A stretch of DNA of 62,814 bases from positions 1 to 62,814 of the forward strand of contig CAJWQJ010000013.1 of NCBI GenBank assembly GCA_913045315.1, written 5' to 3'. This DNA is from an uncultured Chloroflexota bacterium. Lineage in GTDB: Bacteria; Chloroflexota; Dehalococcoidia; Lucifugimonadales; UBA1127. Under the pieces are notes generated by a model, which saw only the letters and a list, made by a program, of their open reading frames with translations, searched no databases and was not told the origin of the DNA. Below are positions 34,695 to 44,057 of this stretch, piece after piece (positions within the stretch are counted from its first letter, which is position 1; each line of letters begins with the position of its first letter). A program made the position numbers and the translations under genes.

Positions 34695-35186
34695 ATGTCT
34701 GATTATGCAGTTATACAGACTGGTGGAAGACAATATCGTGTAGAACCTGGAGATGTCTTGGATGTCGAAAAGATTTCTGTGGAGGCAGGAGAGCAGGTTG
34801 AACTAAATGATATTCTTCTTATCAATGAAAATGATGAGATTTTATTAGGAAGCCCTAATATTCAGGGAGCCTCTGTTTTAGCTGTGGTAAAAAGTCAACA
34901 TCGTGGTCCTAAAATAATCATATTCAAATATAAAAATAAGACTCACTACAGACGAAAGAATGGGCATAGACAGGATTATACGAGATTAGAAATACAAGAA
35001 ATCCGCTCGGGTATAACAACGAAAAAACGAGCTACTAGAACCTCTGCTTCAGCAGAGAAGACTCCTTCTAAAAGAACTAGAACCTCTGCTTCAGCAGAGA
35101 AGACTCCTACTAAAAGAAAAAGAGTTAGTAAATCAGATTCTAATGATGAACAGATATCAGAAGAAATAAATGAGAGTGAAGTCTAA
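34695..35186 (+). CDS. rplU: 50S ribosomal protein L21 with repeat-bearing C-terminal extension
   Basis: Residues 1-103 are bL21 ([15 protein letters not shown]...[16 protein letters not shown]...LEI). The family normally ends there. This copy continues for about 55 residues with two copies of an [11 protein letters not shown] unit (a 42-bp DNA repeat) and an acidic tail. The basic repeats resemble histone-H1-like or nucleolar tails and may add RNA binding. The stop overlaps the rpmA start codon (TAATG). The ATG at 34695 is chosen because it gives the standard [11 protein letters not shown] start. Confidence 0.92.
   Translation: MSDYAVIQTGGRQYRVEPGDVLDVEKISVEAGEQVELNDILLINENDEILLGSPNIQGASVLAVVKSQHRGPKIIIFKYKNKTHYRRKNGHRQDYTRLEIQEIRSGITTKKRATRTSASAEKTPSKRTRTSASAEKTPTKRKRVSKSDSNDEQISEEINESEV
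35034..35117 (+). repeat. Tandem 42-bp repeat inside the rplU extension
   Basis: Two adjoining copies, 35034-35075 and 35076-35117, differ at one or two positions. Each holds a short inverted repeat (CTCTGCT...AGCAGAG). Such repeats can change copy number between strains. Confidence 0.9.
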
Positions 35187-35458
35187 TGGCACATAAAAAG
35201 GGTGGCGGTTCAACAAGAAATGGTCGCGATAGTAATGGGCAAAGACTTGGAGTTAAAGCCTATGCAGGTGAGTTTGTCCGTACTGGAGGGATAATTGTAA
35301 GACAAAGAGGAACAAAAATTCTTCCTGGAAGAAATGTAGGTCTTGGCCGAGACCACACATTATTTTCTCTTACTGAAGGTCGTGTTCGTTTTGAGTACGC
35401 AATAAAAGGTAAAAAAATGGCAAGTGTCTATCCTGAGGAGGTTTCTAATGAAAGCTGA
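35186..35458 (+). CDS. rpmA: 50S ribosomal protein L27
   Basis: The N-terminal [23 protein letters not shown] sequence is diagnostic, with the [15 protein letters not shown] core. Its N-terminus reaches the peptidyl-transferase centre. It is translationally coupled to rplU by a TAATG overlap and its last codons overlap the rpmE start. No N-terminal cleavage peptide is present, unlike in Firmicutes. Confidence 0.96.
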   Translation: MAHKKGGGSTRNGRDSNGQRLGVKAYAGEFVRTGGIIVRQRGTKILPGRNVGLGRDHTLFSLTEGRVRFEYAIKGKKMASVYPEEVSNES

Positions 35459-35648
35459 CATTCATCCTCAATGGCATGATGATGCTCTTGTTACTTGTTC
35501 ATGTGGTCAAACCTTTGTAACCGGATCTACAAAACCAGAAATAAAAGTTGAGATATGTGGTAGTTGTCACCCGTTTTATACTGGTGAACAGAGAATTGTA
35601 GATACCGAAGGACGTGTTGAACGTCTGAAGCGAAAGTACAACCTGTAA
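35448..35648 (+). CDS. rpmE: 50S ribosomal protein L31, zinc-binding type
   Basis: The 66-residue protein has [12 protein letters not shown] and [10 protein letters not shown], so the four zinc cysteines of the C+ form are present. The start at 35448 follows GAGGAGG, which lies inside the 3' end of rpmA. The upstream in-frame ATG is inside rpmA and is not used. The ribosomal unit thus runs rplU-rpmA-rpmE with coupled genes. Confidence 0.95.
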   Translation: MKADIHPQWHDDALVTCSCGQTFVTGSTKPEIKVEICGSCHPFYTGEQRIVDTEGRVERLKRKYNL

Positions 35649-35681
35649 ATCGAATTCAATTTCGAATAATATGTTTTCTTA

Positions 35682-36578
35682 TTGGTTGATGAATTGAAAT
35701 CATTGCATACATATGGTGGTCAAGCTGTTATAGAGGGCGTTATGATCATCGGAAAAAAAGCTGCTTCTCTTGCGGTTAGAGCTCCTAATAATTCTATATT
35801 GACTCGAAGTATAGAATTCCCCCGAATAGCAAAAAGTAAATTTAGAACACTGCCTTTTTTTCGTGGCCCAATAGTTCTTCTAATATCTTTGGTTTTGGGA
35901 TTTAAGGCTTTGAACATTTCTTCAAGAATATCAATTAGCGAATCAGATGGTTCTGAAGAAAACATACGTTTTATAGATAATCTTTTATTGTGGTTTTCGA
36001 TGGTTTTTGCAGTTTTATTTGGATTAGGGGTGTTTTTTTTAGGCCCTCTTTTCGGTGCTAGATTACTTGATAGTTTTATCGAGTCCAAACTTGTAATTAA
36101 TATTATTGAAGGTTGTATTCGATTGATACTTCTAGTGCTTTACATATGGTTAATTGGTCGAACTTCTGATATCAAGCGATTATTTGCATATCATGGGGCA
36201 GAACATATGACGATTCATGCATATGAAAATAATGAGAGCCTTGAAGTTAATAATATAGTTAAGTTTCCGAAAGCTCATCCTCGTTGTGGAACTGCGTTTC
36301 TTGTTACAGTTGCAATAGTGGCCGTAGTGGTATTCTCTTTATTGGGTTATCCTAGTTTGCTCATTGCTACAGTATCTAGAATTATTTTCATTCCATTCAT
36401 CGCTTCTATAAGTTATGAGTTAATTAGATTTAGTGGATTAAGCGGAAACACGATGATTGCAAAAATTATGGCTGCGCCAGGAATCTTTTTTCAACGTTTG
36501 ACTACAAGAAATCCTGATCACAGCCAAATTGAAGTAGCGATTGTTGCTATGGAACATGCACTTGAAGCAGATAAATAG
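35682..36578 (+). CDS. DUF1385 (YqhQ-like) membrane protein
   Basis: A 298-residue protein with the family block YGGQAVIEGVMIIGKK at the N-terminus, three or four hydrophobic segments, and the conserved YHGAEHMTI and HPRCGTAFL motifs. Its function is not established. In many bacteria it follows rpmE and precedes prfA; here prfA is missing and argJ follows. The start is either the TTG at 35682 or the TTG at 35694, without a strong ribosome site. Confidence 0.88.
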   Translation: MVDELKSLHTYGGQAVIEGVMIIGKKAASLAVRAPNNSILTRSIEFPRIAKSKFRTLPFFRGPIVLLISLVLGFKALNISSRISISESDGSEENIRFIDNLLLWFSMVFAVLFGLGVFFLGPLFGARLLDSFIESKLVINIIEGCIRLILLVLYIWLIGRTSDIKRLFAYHGAEHMTIHAYENNESLEVNNIVKFPKAHPRCGTAFLVTVAIVAVVVFSLLGYPSLLIATVSRIIFIPFIASISYELIRFSGLSGNTMIAKIMAAPGIFFQRLTTRNPDHSQIEVAIVAMEHALEADK

Positions 36579-36675
36579 TAGTTTGCGATGAATATGATAA
36601 ACTTATAAAAATTTGTAGTTTGATCTGTCGGATTATGTTGATTCTTTTTGAGTTTCCAAAGAATTTGGAGGAGTT

Positions 36676-37890
36676 ATGGACGAAATAAGTGTACTTCCAG
36701 AAGGTTCAGTTACGAGCCCCAAAGGTTATAAAGCTGGATCAACCTATGCTGGATTAAGGACATATAGTCCTGATAAACGTGATCTGGGTATTCTTTATTC
36801 AGACAAACAGGCTTCTGTTGCAGGAGTATTTACTACAAATCTTGTTCGTTCACATTCTGTTACCTTGTGTGAACGACACATAAGTTCCGGGCTAGCTCAA
36901 GCTATTATAGTTAATAGTGGTGTTGCGAATGCTTGTGTAGGGATGCAAGGACTTAAAGATGCAGAAGAAATGGCATCTAATGTGTCATCAAAATTTGGGA
37001 TTGCATTTGAAGATATATTGGTTTGTAGTACTGGAATGATAGGGGTTGAATTACCCATGGGTCTTCTCAGGGGAGGTATTGCTAACTTAAATCTTGATAA
37101 TAATCTTGGTCACGAATTTGCACGTGCAATTCTTACCACTGATAAAACTACGAAAGAAATTGCAGTAAGTTTTGAATTTGAAGGTCAAACAATATCCATT
37201 GGGGGTTGTGCGAAAGGTTCAGGAATGATTCACCCGAATATGGCAACTATGCTGGCATTTATTACTACAGATGCTAATATTTCATCAAAGAATCTTCAAG
37301 TGGCTTTAAAGGAAATTTCAGATTCTACTTTCAATATGATTAGTGTTGATGGTGACACTAGTACAAATGATACTGTATTGGTTCTATCTAATGGTGCAAG
37401 TTCAACATCTGAAATTAATCCAGAAATAAAGGAGTGGAGAACATTTTTAGCTGCTTTACATAAAGTATGTGAATATTTAGCCAAATCCATTGCCCGTGAT
37501 GGTGAAGGCGCTTCTAAATTAATTGAAGTAATAGTGGATGGGGCATCTAATTTAAATGATGCTCGGTTAGTTGCAAGATCAATTTCAAGTTCATCATTGG
37601 TCAAAACAGCTGTCCATGGAAATGATCCAAATTGGGGTAGAATTATGATGGCTGTGGGAAAAAGTGGTGCGAAAGTTGATGAGTCGAGTATCAGTCTTTT
37701 CATCAACGAGGTTTGTATAATGGAAGGGGGGCTTCCTGTTCCTTACTTTAGAGAGGCACTCATTGGAGAAATGAGGTCCTCAGATGTTTCGATACGTGTT
37801 CAACTTGGTCTTGGTGATTCTAAAGCAATTGCTTGGGGATGTAATATGAGTGAGGAATACGTAACTTTTAATAGTGCGTATACTACATGA
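36676..37890 (+). CDS. argJ: Bifunctional glutamate N-acetyltransferase/ornithine acetyltransferase (ArgJ)
   Basis: Recycles the acetyl group in arginine synthesis. The autocleavage site lies in KGSGMIHPNMATMLAF, where the Thr before MLAF becomes the nucleophile of the beta chain. The full 404 residues are present. GGAGGAG precedes the ATG. It heads a plus-strand run of argJ, argB, a UPF0182 gene, argD, argG, argH, lysA and holB, so the cyclic acetyl pathway is used and no argA-type enzyme is needed beyond priming. Confidence 0.94.
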   Translation: MDEISVLPEGSVTSPKGYKAGSTYAGLRTYSPDKRDLGILYSDKQASVAGVFTTNLVRSHSVTLCERHISSGLAQAIIVNSGVANACVGMQGLKDAEEMASNVSSKFGIAFEDILVCSTGMIGVELPMGLLRGGIANLNLDNNLGHEFARAILTTDKTTKEIAVSFEFEGQTISIGGCAKGSGMIHPNMATMLAFITTDANISSKNLQVALKEISDSTFNMISVDGDTSTNDTVLVLSNGASSTSEINPEIKEWRTFLAALHKVCEYLAKSIARDGEGASKLIEVIVDGASNLNDARLVARSISSSSLVKTAVHGNDPNWGRIMMAVGKSGAKVDESSISLFINEVCIMEGGLPVPYFREALIGEMRSSDVSIRVQLGLGDSKAIAWGCNMSEEYVTFNSAYTT

Positions 37891-37908
37891 TTGTAAACTG
37901 GATATGTT

Positions 37909-38736
37909 ATGAATTCTGAAAATTCGGATATAAATAAGGATTATAGAAATCATTTAGTTATCAAAATGGGAGGAAGTACTTTAGGTGCCTCAGATACTAC
38001 ATTTGATGACTTAGCTGAATTACAGCTGCTTGGAGCGGTACCAGTAGTAGTGCATGGTGGTGGTAATCTTATAAGCGAATGGGTAAAGAGAGCTGGAATT
38101 GAAGCAGAATTTGTACGCGGCCTTAGAGTTACAGACAATTTTACTTTAGAGAATGCTGTGGCAGTTCTATCAGGTTTGGTTAATAAGCAATTAGTAGCAG
38201 CATTAGCATTTCGTGGTGCTAGAGCTGTAGGTATTAGCGGTGTTGATGGTTATTTGTTCCAATCTGAAATTTTGGATTCAGAACTTGGATATGTGGGGGG
38301 AATTCCAAAAGTTGATAAATATATTGTAGATCAGGTAATTTCAAGTGGATCAATTCCTGTTATAGCTCCTATAGCTTTAAAATACCCTATGGAACGTATG
38401 GACAATATAATTGGACACAATATACTTAATGTAAATGGTGACTCTTCTTCAGGAGCACTTGCTGCAGCAGTGAAGGCTAGTCAATTAATATTTTTGACTG
38501 ATGTAGAAGGTGTAATGGATGAATCTGGAAGGCTTATTGAACTAATGACAGAAGAGAAAGTGAATGATTTACTAGAGAGTGGAGTTGCGTCAGGTGGAAT
38601 GATACCAAAATTGGAAGCAGCAATACATGCTCTTCCATATGTTGAAAAAGTTAATATTGTTGATGGGAGAAAACCTAAAGCAATAATAAATTGCTATCAA
38701 GGAAAAAATATTGGAACTACTATAACCAGGAGATAA
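37909..38736 (+). CDS. argB: Acetylglutamate kinase (ArgB)
   Basis: Amino-acid kinase of 275 residues with IKMGGSTL, VVHGGGNLISEW, NVNGDSSSGALAAA and GGMIPKLEAA, the substrate and ATP sites of NAGK. It commits acetylglutamate to arginine synthesis. It follows argJ by 18 bp and precedes the UPF0182 gene by 5 bp. The N-terminal helix of Arg-inhibited enzymes is short, so feedback control cannot be judged. Confidence 0.93.
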   Translation: MNSENSDINKDYRNHLVIKMGGSTLGASDTTFDDLAELQLLGAVPVVVHGGGNLISEWVKRAGIEAEFVRGLRVTDNFTLENAVAVLSGLVNKQLVAALAFRGARAVGISGVDGYLFQSEILDSELGYVGGIPKVDKYIVDQVISSGSIPVIAPIALKYPMERMDNIIGHNILNVNGDSSSGALAAAVKASQLIFLTDVEGVMDESGRLIELMTEEKVNDLLESGVASGGMIPKLEAAIHALPYVEKVNIVDGRKPKAIINCYQGKNIGTTITRR

Positions 38737-38741
38737 TTTAA

Positions 38742-41585
38742 ATGGTTAATATTTATGGAAATTCAGATGGAAATGGAATCTCGCGCTCTAGACTTTCGTT
38801 TGCAAATTTTGGATCTAACATTTTCTTGTTAGCTTTTATTGGTTTCGTGATTATTGGGCTTGTAGTACTTTCATATGGAATAGGGATTTATACAAACTTT
38901 TTGTGGTTTGGTAACTTGGGATTTTCTGGGGTTTATGAAACAATATTGCTCACCAAATTATGGCTTTTTGCTCTAGGGTTTATTATTGTCCTTGCGATAG
39001 GAATGAGTAATCTTTTATTGACGTATAAGTATGGTCGTGGAACGCAGATTGTTCCCCTTGCTGATGAAACACTTATTCTTGTTAGGCCTTTAGTTCGTTA
39101 TGGATCCATAATTCTAATAGTCCTTGCATCTATAGTATTTGCTGTAGGCCTATCTTCTCAGTGGTCTAGTGTGTTGGGGTTTTTGAATGCTACAGTATTT
39201 GGTTTAAATGACCCACAGTTTGATAAGGACATTGGTTTTTATGTATTCACGTTGCCACTGTATTCTTTAGTTCAAAGTTGGCTTTCAGCTTTGTTTGTAG
39301 TATTACTTTTGTTTACTGTTGCGATGTATTTTTTTCACTTCACCCTTCGCGGAGCAGTTTTTTCGTTAACTGGTCCTGTGAGAATACATTTATCAATCCT
39401 TGGGGCGGGATTGCTTCTTACTCTTGCTTTTGGTTACTGGTTGGATATTTATAATCTTTTAAATTCACAAAGTGGAATCATTGCCGGAGCATCCTACACA
39501 GATATCAATGCAAGATTGCCAGGTCTTCAAGTACTTGTAGTTATTACTATTTTTGGTGCTCTTTTACTGTTATTAAACGCTTTTTGGGTCAGAGGCGTGA
39601 GAATAATTCTCGGTTCATTTATTCTTTGGGTTGCAGCATTTTTACTTCTTGGAACAGTATTCCCAAGTATTATTCAACGAGTTCAAGTTAATCCTAATGA
39701 ATTAAGAAAAGAAACTCCTTATCTTTCTAGAAATATTGATATGACTAGAATTGCTTTTGGATTAGATAAAATTGATGAGAGAGACTATTCTTTAGTAGAG
39801 GGAATGGGAATTTCCGAAGAACTTGTTGATGGTAATAGTACTACAATTGCTGATATTCGTTTGTGGGATCACCGTCCATTTGGCTCTTTACTAAACCAGA
39901 TTCAATTTTTTAGACCCTATTACAGTTTTATGAATGTAGATTCGGATAGATACTTTGTCGAGGAAAATGGTAAAAGGTTCCCACGGCAGATATTAATTGG
40001 TGTAAGAGAATTAGATGTAGAAGGCTTGGCAGACGAGGCAAAAAATTGGGTTAACAGGAAACTAGTTTATACACATGGGTATGGTGCGGTTGTTGCTCCT
40101 GTAACTCAATTTGAAAAAGGCAGACCAGAATTCATAGTACAGGATATTCCTGTACAGGGTGAAATTCAAATAGATCAACCGCATATTTATTATGGTGAAA
40201 ATAGTGAAAATTTTGTAATTGTAAATTCCAACCAAAAAGAATTAGATTATGAGCCAAAACAAGGAGATTTGATTTTTGCCAAGTATGAAGGTAATGGTGG
40301 GGTTCAGCTAAACAGCTTAATTAGGCGTGTTGCATATGCATGGAAATTTCGAGATCCGAATATTTTGATAAGTGGAGAAATTACTAGTGAAAGTAGGATT
40401 CAATATTTAAGAAGTGTTAATGAACGTATTTCAACATTAGTTCCTTCTCTAATCTTAGATTCTGAGGCTTATCCTGTTATTGACGACGGACGTGTTTTTT
40501 GGGTCCAGGATGCGTATACTACTACCGATAAGTATCCGTATTCAGATTTTGTGGATTTGCAAAATAAAGAATTCAATTACATTCGTAATAGCGTTAAGAT
40601 AATAATGGACGCTTACCATGGGGAAATAAGTCTATATGTTATAGATGATAAAGACCCAATAATTCAAACATCACAGAAAATTTTCCCTGAATTATTTAAA
40701 CCTATTTCGGAAATGTCTCCAGGATTAAGAGAACATATACGATATCCAGTTGATTTACTTAATCTCCAGGCAAAGCAATATTTAATTTATCACATGACAG
40801 ATCCAACAGAATTTTTTAACAAGGCTGACCAATGGGATATTCCTAACGAATTCTTTCAGGGTAATTTTCAACCAATGGAGCCATACTTTCTTACGATGAG
40901 ACTTCCCGGAGAGAGCATGGAAGAATTTATACTTTTAACGCCGTTCACTCCAGTTAATAAAATAAACATGGCAGGTTGGTTAGCTGCACGGAGTGATGGA
41001 GACCAGTATGGTAAATTGATTTCCTTCGCATTCCCAAAGGGTGTTGAAATACTAGGCCCTCAACAAATTGAAGCAAATATAGCTGCTGATTCCGTTATTA
41101 CTCGGTATTTTACTCTTGCTTGTGAAGGTGAGGCACGTTGTATTCGCGGGAATCTTTTAGTCATTCCACTTGAAGGCAAAGATGGCAATCAACTTCTATA
41201 TGCAGAACCTTTGTATTTGCAAGCATCTGGTGTTCCATTTCCTGAACTAAAGCAAGTGATACTAGCAGATAGTGAAAAAGTGGTAATGGAATGTACTCTT
41301 AAGGGAGCGGTTGCTTTGCTAACTGGCAAACTTCCGGTAGATCCTCGTGAAACGCCAGGTGAATGTTTAAGTGTTGAAATACTGGATTCTTTTGAAGATA
41401 TTGATTCTGGGATAATCCCAGTATTAAAAGATGGAAGCATGGATTCAAAAGATTCGATAAGTGGTGAAGTAAGTAAAGGAAAAATGGATGAGATTCAAGA
41501 TAAAATTGATCAGATGATGAAGTCTATTGAATCACTTCAAAAGTCACTTATTGATATGAATAAGTTATTTGGAGGGATGAAGTGA
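38742..41585 (+). CDS. UPF0182 family large membrane protein
   Basis: A 947-residue protein with about seven hydrophobic segments in residues 20-320, then a large extracytoplasmic part with family landmarks (NELRKETPYLSRNIDMTRIAFGL, LWDHRPF, RQILIGVREL, YTHGYGAVVAP). The C-terminal 40 residues are a predicted coiled coil of Lys/Met/Glu heptads. The family has no known function. It lies between argB and argD with overlapping or very short spacing (GTG of argD inside its stop), so it is transcribed with the arginine genes. Confidence 0.9.
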   Translation: MVNIYGNSDGNGISRSRLSFANFGSNIFLLAFIGFVIIGLVVLSYGIGIYTNFLWFGNLGFSGVYETILLTKLWLFALGFIIVLAIGMSNLLLTYKYGRGTQIVPLADETLILVRPLVRYGSIILIVLASIVFAVGLSSQWSSVLGFLNATVFGLNDPQFDKDIGFYVFTLPLYSLVQSWLSALFVVLLLFTVAMYFFHFTLRGAVFSLTGPVRIHLSILGAGLLLTLAFGYWLDIYNLLNSQSGIIAGASYTDINARLPGLQVLVVITIFGALLLLLNAFWVRGVRIILGSFILWVAAFLLLGTVFPSIIQRVQVNPNELRKETPYLSRNIDMTRIAFGLDKIDERDYSLVEGMGISEELVDGNSTTIADIRLWDHRPFGSLLNQIQFFRPYYSFMNVDSDRYFVEENGKRFPRQILIGVRELDVEGLADEAKNWVNRKLVYTHGYGAVVAPVTQFEKGRPEFIVQDIPVQGEIQIDQPHIYYGENSENFVIVNSNQKELDYEPKQGDLIFAKYEGNGGVQLNSLIRRVAYAWKFRDPNILISGEITSESRIQYLRSVNERISTLVPSLILDSEAYPVIDDGRVFWVQDAYTTTDKYPYSDFVDLQNKEFNYIRNSVKIIMDAYHGEISLYVIDDKDPIIQTSQKIFPELFKPISEMSPGLREHIRYPVDLLNLQAKQYLIYHMTDPTEFFNKADQWDIPNEFFQGNFQPMEPYFLTMRLPGESMEEFILLTPFTPVNKINMAGWLAARSDGDQYGKLISFAFPKGVEILGPQQIEANIAADSVITRYFTLACEGEARCIRGNLLVIPLEGKDGNQLLYAEPLYLQASGVPFPELKQVILADSEKVVMECTLKGAVALLTGKLPVDPRETPGECLSVEILDSFEDIDSGIIPVLKDGSMDSKDSISGEVSKGKMDEIQDKIDQMMKSIESLQKSLIDMNKLFGGMK

Positions 41586-42766
41586 GTGATTGGATAGAAA
41601 TTGAAAAACAGTATTATATGTTTTGTGCCAGAAGACAGCCAGTAACTATTGTTCGAGGAAGCGGAACGAGGGTGTGGGATGATTCAGAAAAAGAATATCT
41701 TGATTTCACTGCCGGATGGGCTTCAGATAGTTTGGGGCATTGCCATCCAGTGATGGTTGATGCAATTACTAATCAAGCTAACACGTTGCTTCAGACCTCA
41801 AATCAATTCTATACACTGCCTCAACTTGATTTGGCTAAATTGCTAGTTGAAAATAGTTGCTTGGATAAAGTTTTCTTTTGTAATAGTGGAGCGGAAGCAA
41901 ATGAAGGAGCAATAAAACTTGCCAGGAAATACGGCAAAGAAAATCTTAAAGGAGCATTCGAGATAATTACCGCTGATAATTCTTTTCATGGAAGAACCAT
42001 GACAACTGTTTCAGCTACTGGTAACGTGCATTATCAGGAGAACTTTCTTCCTGTTACCCCAGGGTTCATACATGTACCGTTTAATAACATTGAAGCAATT
42101 AAAGAAAATACTGGCAAAAATACATGCGCAGTTATGCTCGAACCAATTCAAGGAGAAGGTGGAGTAAATGTTCCAGATCCTAATTTCCTGCAACAAGTAC
42201 GTTCTTGGTGTGATGAGAATAATATTTTATTAATTCTTGATGAAGTTCAAACTGGAATGGGACGTTTAGGCAAATTATTTGGTTATGAATTGTATGGGGT
42301 TGAACCTGATGTTATTACTTTGGCAAAAGGCATGGGTGGTGGAGTGCCAATAGGAGCATTTCTTACTAAGGATCATTGTGATGTTTTAAGACCAGGAGAT
42401 CATGGATCAACTTTTGGAGGAAATCCTCTTACTTGTGCTGCCGCATTTGCGTGTTGTAATTTCATAGTAGAAAATGATTTATCAAAATATGTCACTCAAA
42501 TTGGTTCAGAATTAAAAAATGGACTTCATTCTATTGCCTCTAATAATGAATCATTCATTAAAGAAGTGCGCGGTGAAGGGCTTCTTATTGCTGTAGAATT
42601 AAGTGAAGATGTATCTGGAGATTTAGTTGCAGCTTGTAACAATCAAGGACTTTTACTTAATCCTGTCAGACCAAATGCTGTGAGGTTTATGCCTCCTCTT
42701 AACGTTTCAAAAGATGATGTTGCATTAGGACTGTCACGTTTTGAAGATGCTATTAAATCATTGTAA
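41582..42766 (+). CDS. argD: Acetylornithine aminotransferase (ArgD)
   Basis: Class III PLP aminotransferase of 394 residues. FCNSGAEANEGAIKLAR, the PLP-binding DEVQTGMGRLG and the Schiff-base lysine in TLAKGMGGGVPIGAF are intact. It starts at GTG overlapping the upstream stop, with GGAGGG before it. It may also serve in lysine synthesis as DapC, which would suit the linked lysA. Confidence 0.92.
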   Translation: MSDWIEIEKQYYMFCARRQPVTIVRGSGTRVWDDSEKEYLDFTAGWASDSLGHCHPVMVDAITNQANTLLQTSNQFYTLPQLDLAKLLVENSCLDKVFFCNSGAEANEGAIKLARKYGKENLKGAFEIITADNSFHGRTMTTVSATGNVHYQENFLPVTPGFIHVPFNNIEAIKENTGKNTCAVMLEPIQGEGGVNVPDPNFLQQVRSWCDENNILLILDEVQTGMGRLGKLFGYELYGVEPDVITLAKGMGGGVPIGAFLTKDHCDVLRPGDHGSTFGGNPLTCAAAFACCNFIVENDLSKYVTQIGSELKNGLHSIASNNESFIKEVRGEGLLIAVELSEDVSGDLVAACNNQGLLLNPVRPNAVRFMPPLNVSKDDVALGLSRFEDAIKSL

Positions 42767-42785
42767 TTAAAAGTTAAGGAGCTTC

Positions 42786-43982
42786 GTGAAAGACAAAGAA
42801 CTTGTAATTCTAGCATATAGTGGCGGCTTGGATACTTCAGTGGCGATTCCATGGTTAAAAGAGAATTATAATGCTGAAGTAATTACAGTAACTGCAGATT
42901 TAGGGCAAGATTCAGTAGATAAGAATTTAGAAGAAAAAGCCCTTAAATCTGGTGCTTTACGTTCATACATTATAGACGGCAGAGAAACATTTATAAATGA
43001 ATTTGTATGGCCGTCATTACGTGCAAGTGCGATTTATGAAGGTCAATATCCACTTGCGACTGCTCTTGGGAGACCATTAATAGCTCGTTATCTAGTTGAG
43101 ATTGCTCTAAAAGAAGGTGGAACTGCAATTGCCCATGGCTGTACTGGGAAAGGCAATGATCAAGTTCGTTTAGATGTTGGGGTTTCAACTTTAGCTCCTC
43201 AATTAAGCATCATTGCTCCTGCTAGAGAATGGAATATGGATAGAGAACAGGAAATAGAGTATGGAGAAAAAAGAGGACTTGATCTTCCTGTAACTAGAAA
43301 AAACTTATATTCAGTTGACGAGAATATTTGGGGACGTTCAATAGAATCTGGGCCATTAGAGGATCCTTGGAATGAACCTCCTGAAGAAATATATTCTTGG
43401 ACACGTTCAATCTCTGATGCTCCACAAGATCCTATGTACATTGAGATTGATTTTGACAAAGGTTTACCAGTCGCATTAGATGGTAAATCTTTATCTGGGA
43501 TAGATTTAGTTAAAAAACTTAATTTCTTGGCTGGTTCAAATGGTGTGGGTCGTATTGATCATTTAGAAAATAGACTTGTTGGAATAAAAAGTCGCGAAAT
43601 ATATGAATCACCTGCTGCAATTGTGTTACATGCCTGTCATAATGCACTCGAAACTATGACACTCGTAAAAGAACAGCAGAGATTTAAGAATTTTGTTTCC
43701 CAACAGTATGCAGATATGATCTACAATGGTTTGTGGTATTCTTCGCATAGACGTAATTTAGATGCGTATATTTCTAGCACCCAAGAATTTGTCACAGGAA
43801 AAATACGAGTAAAATTATTCAAGGGTTCTTGTAGTGTCGTTGGGAGAAGTTCACCATATGCTTTATACGACTATGAATTAGCAACATATGATGAATCAGA
43901 TAAGTTTGATCATTCTTCGGCTGAAGGATTTATAAAATTATTTGGATTGCCATATAAAACTCAGACTATTAAACAAGATTAG
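42786..43982 (+). CDS. argG: Argininosuccinate synthase (ArgG)
   Basis: The ATP PP-loop AYSGGLDTSVAIPWL and the segment HGCTGKGNDQVR are diagnostic. It joins citrulline and aspartate. Length 398 is normal. It begins at GTG with AAGGAG before it, 19 bp after argD. Confidence 0.95.
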   Translation: MKDKELVILAYSGGLDTSVAIPWLKENYNAEVITVTADLGQDSVDKNLEEKALKSGALRSYIIDGRETFINEFVWPSLRASAIYEGQYPLATALGRPLIARYLVEIALKEGGTAIAHGCTGKGNDQVRLDVGVSTLAPQLSIIAPAREWNMDREQEIEYGEKRGLDLPVTRKNLYSVDENIWGRSIESGPLEDPWNEPPEEIYSWTRSISDAPQDPMYIEIDFDKGLPVALDGKSLSGIDLVKKLNFLAGSNGVGRIDHLENRLVGIKSREIYESPAAIVLHACHNALETMTLVKEQQRFKNFVSQQYADMIYNGLWYSSHRRNLDAYISSTQEFVTGKIRVKLFKGSCSVVGRSSPYALYDYELATYDESDKFDHSSAEGFIKLFGLPYKTQTIKQD

Positions 43983-44057
43983 AAATCGATAGTTTGCCGG
44001 TGAGTTAATGGATGATAAAATTAGTCATTAGTTTTATGTATTGTTTTTTGGTGGATA

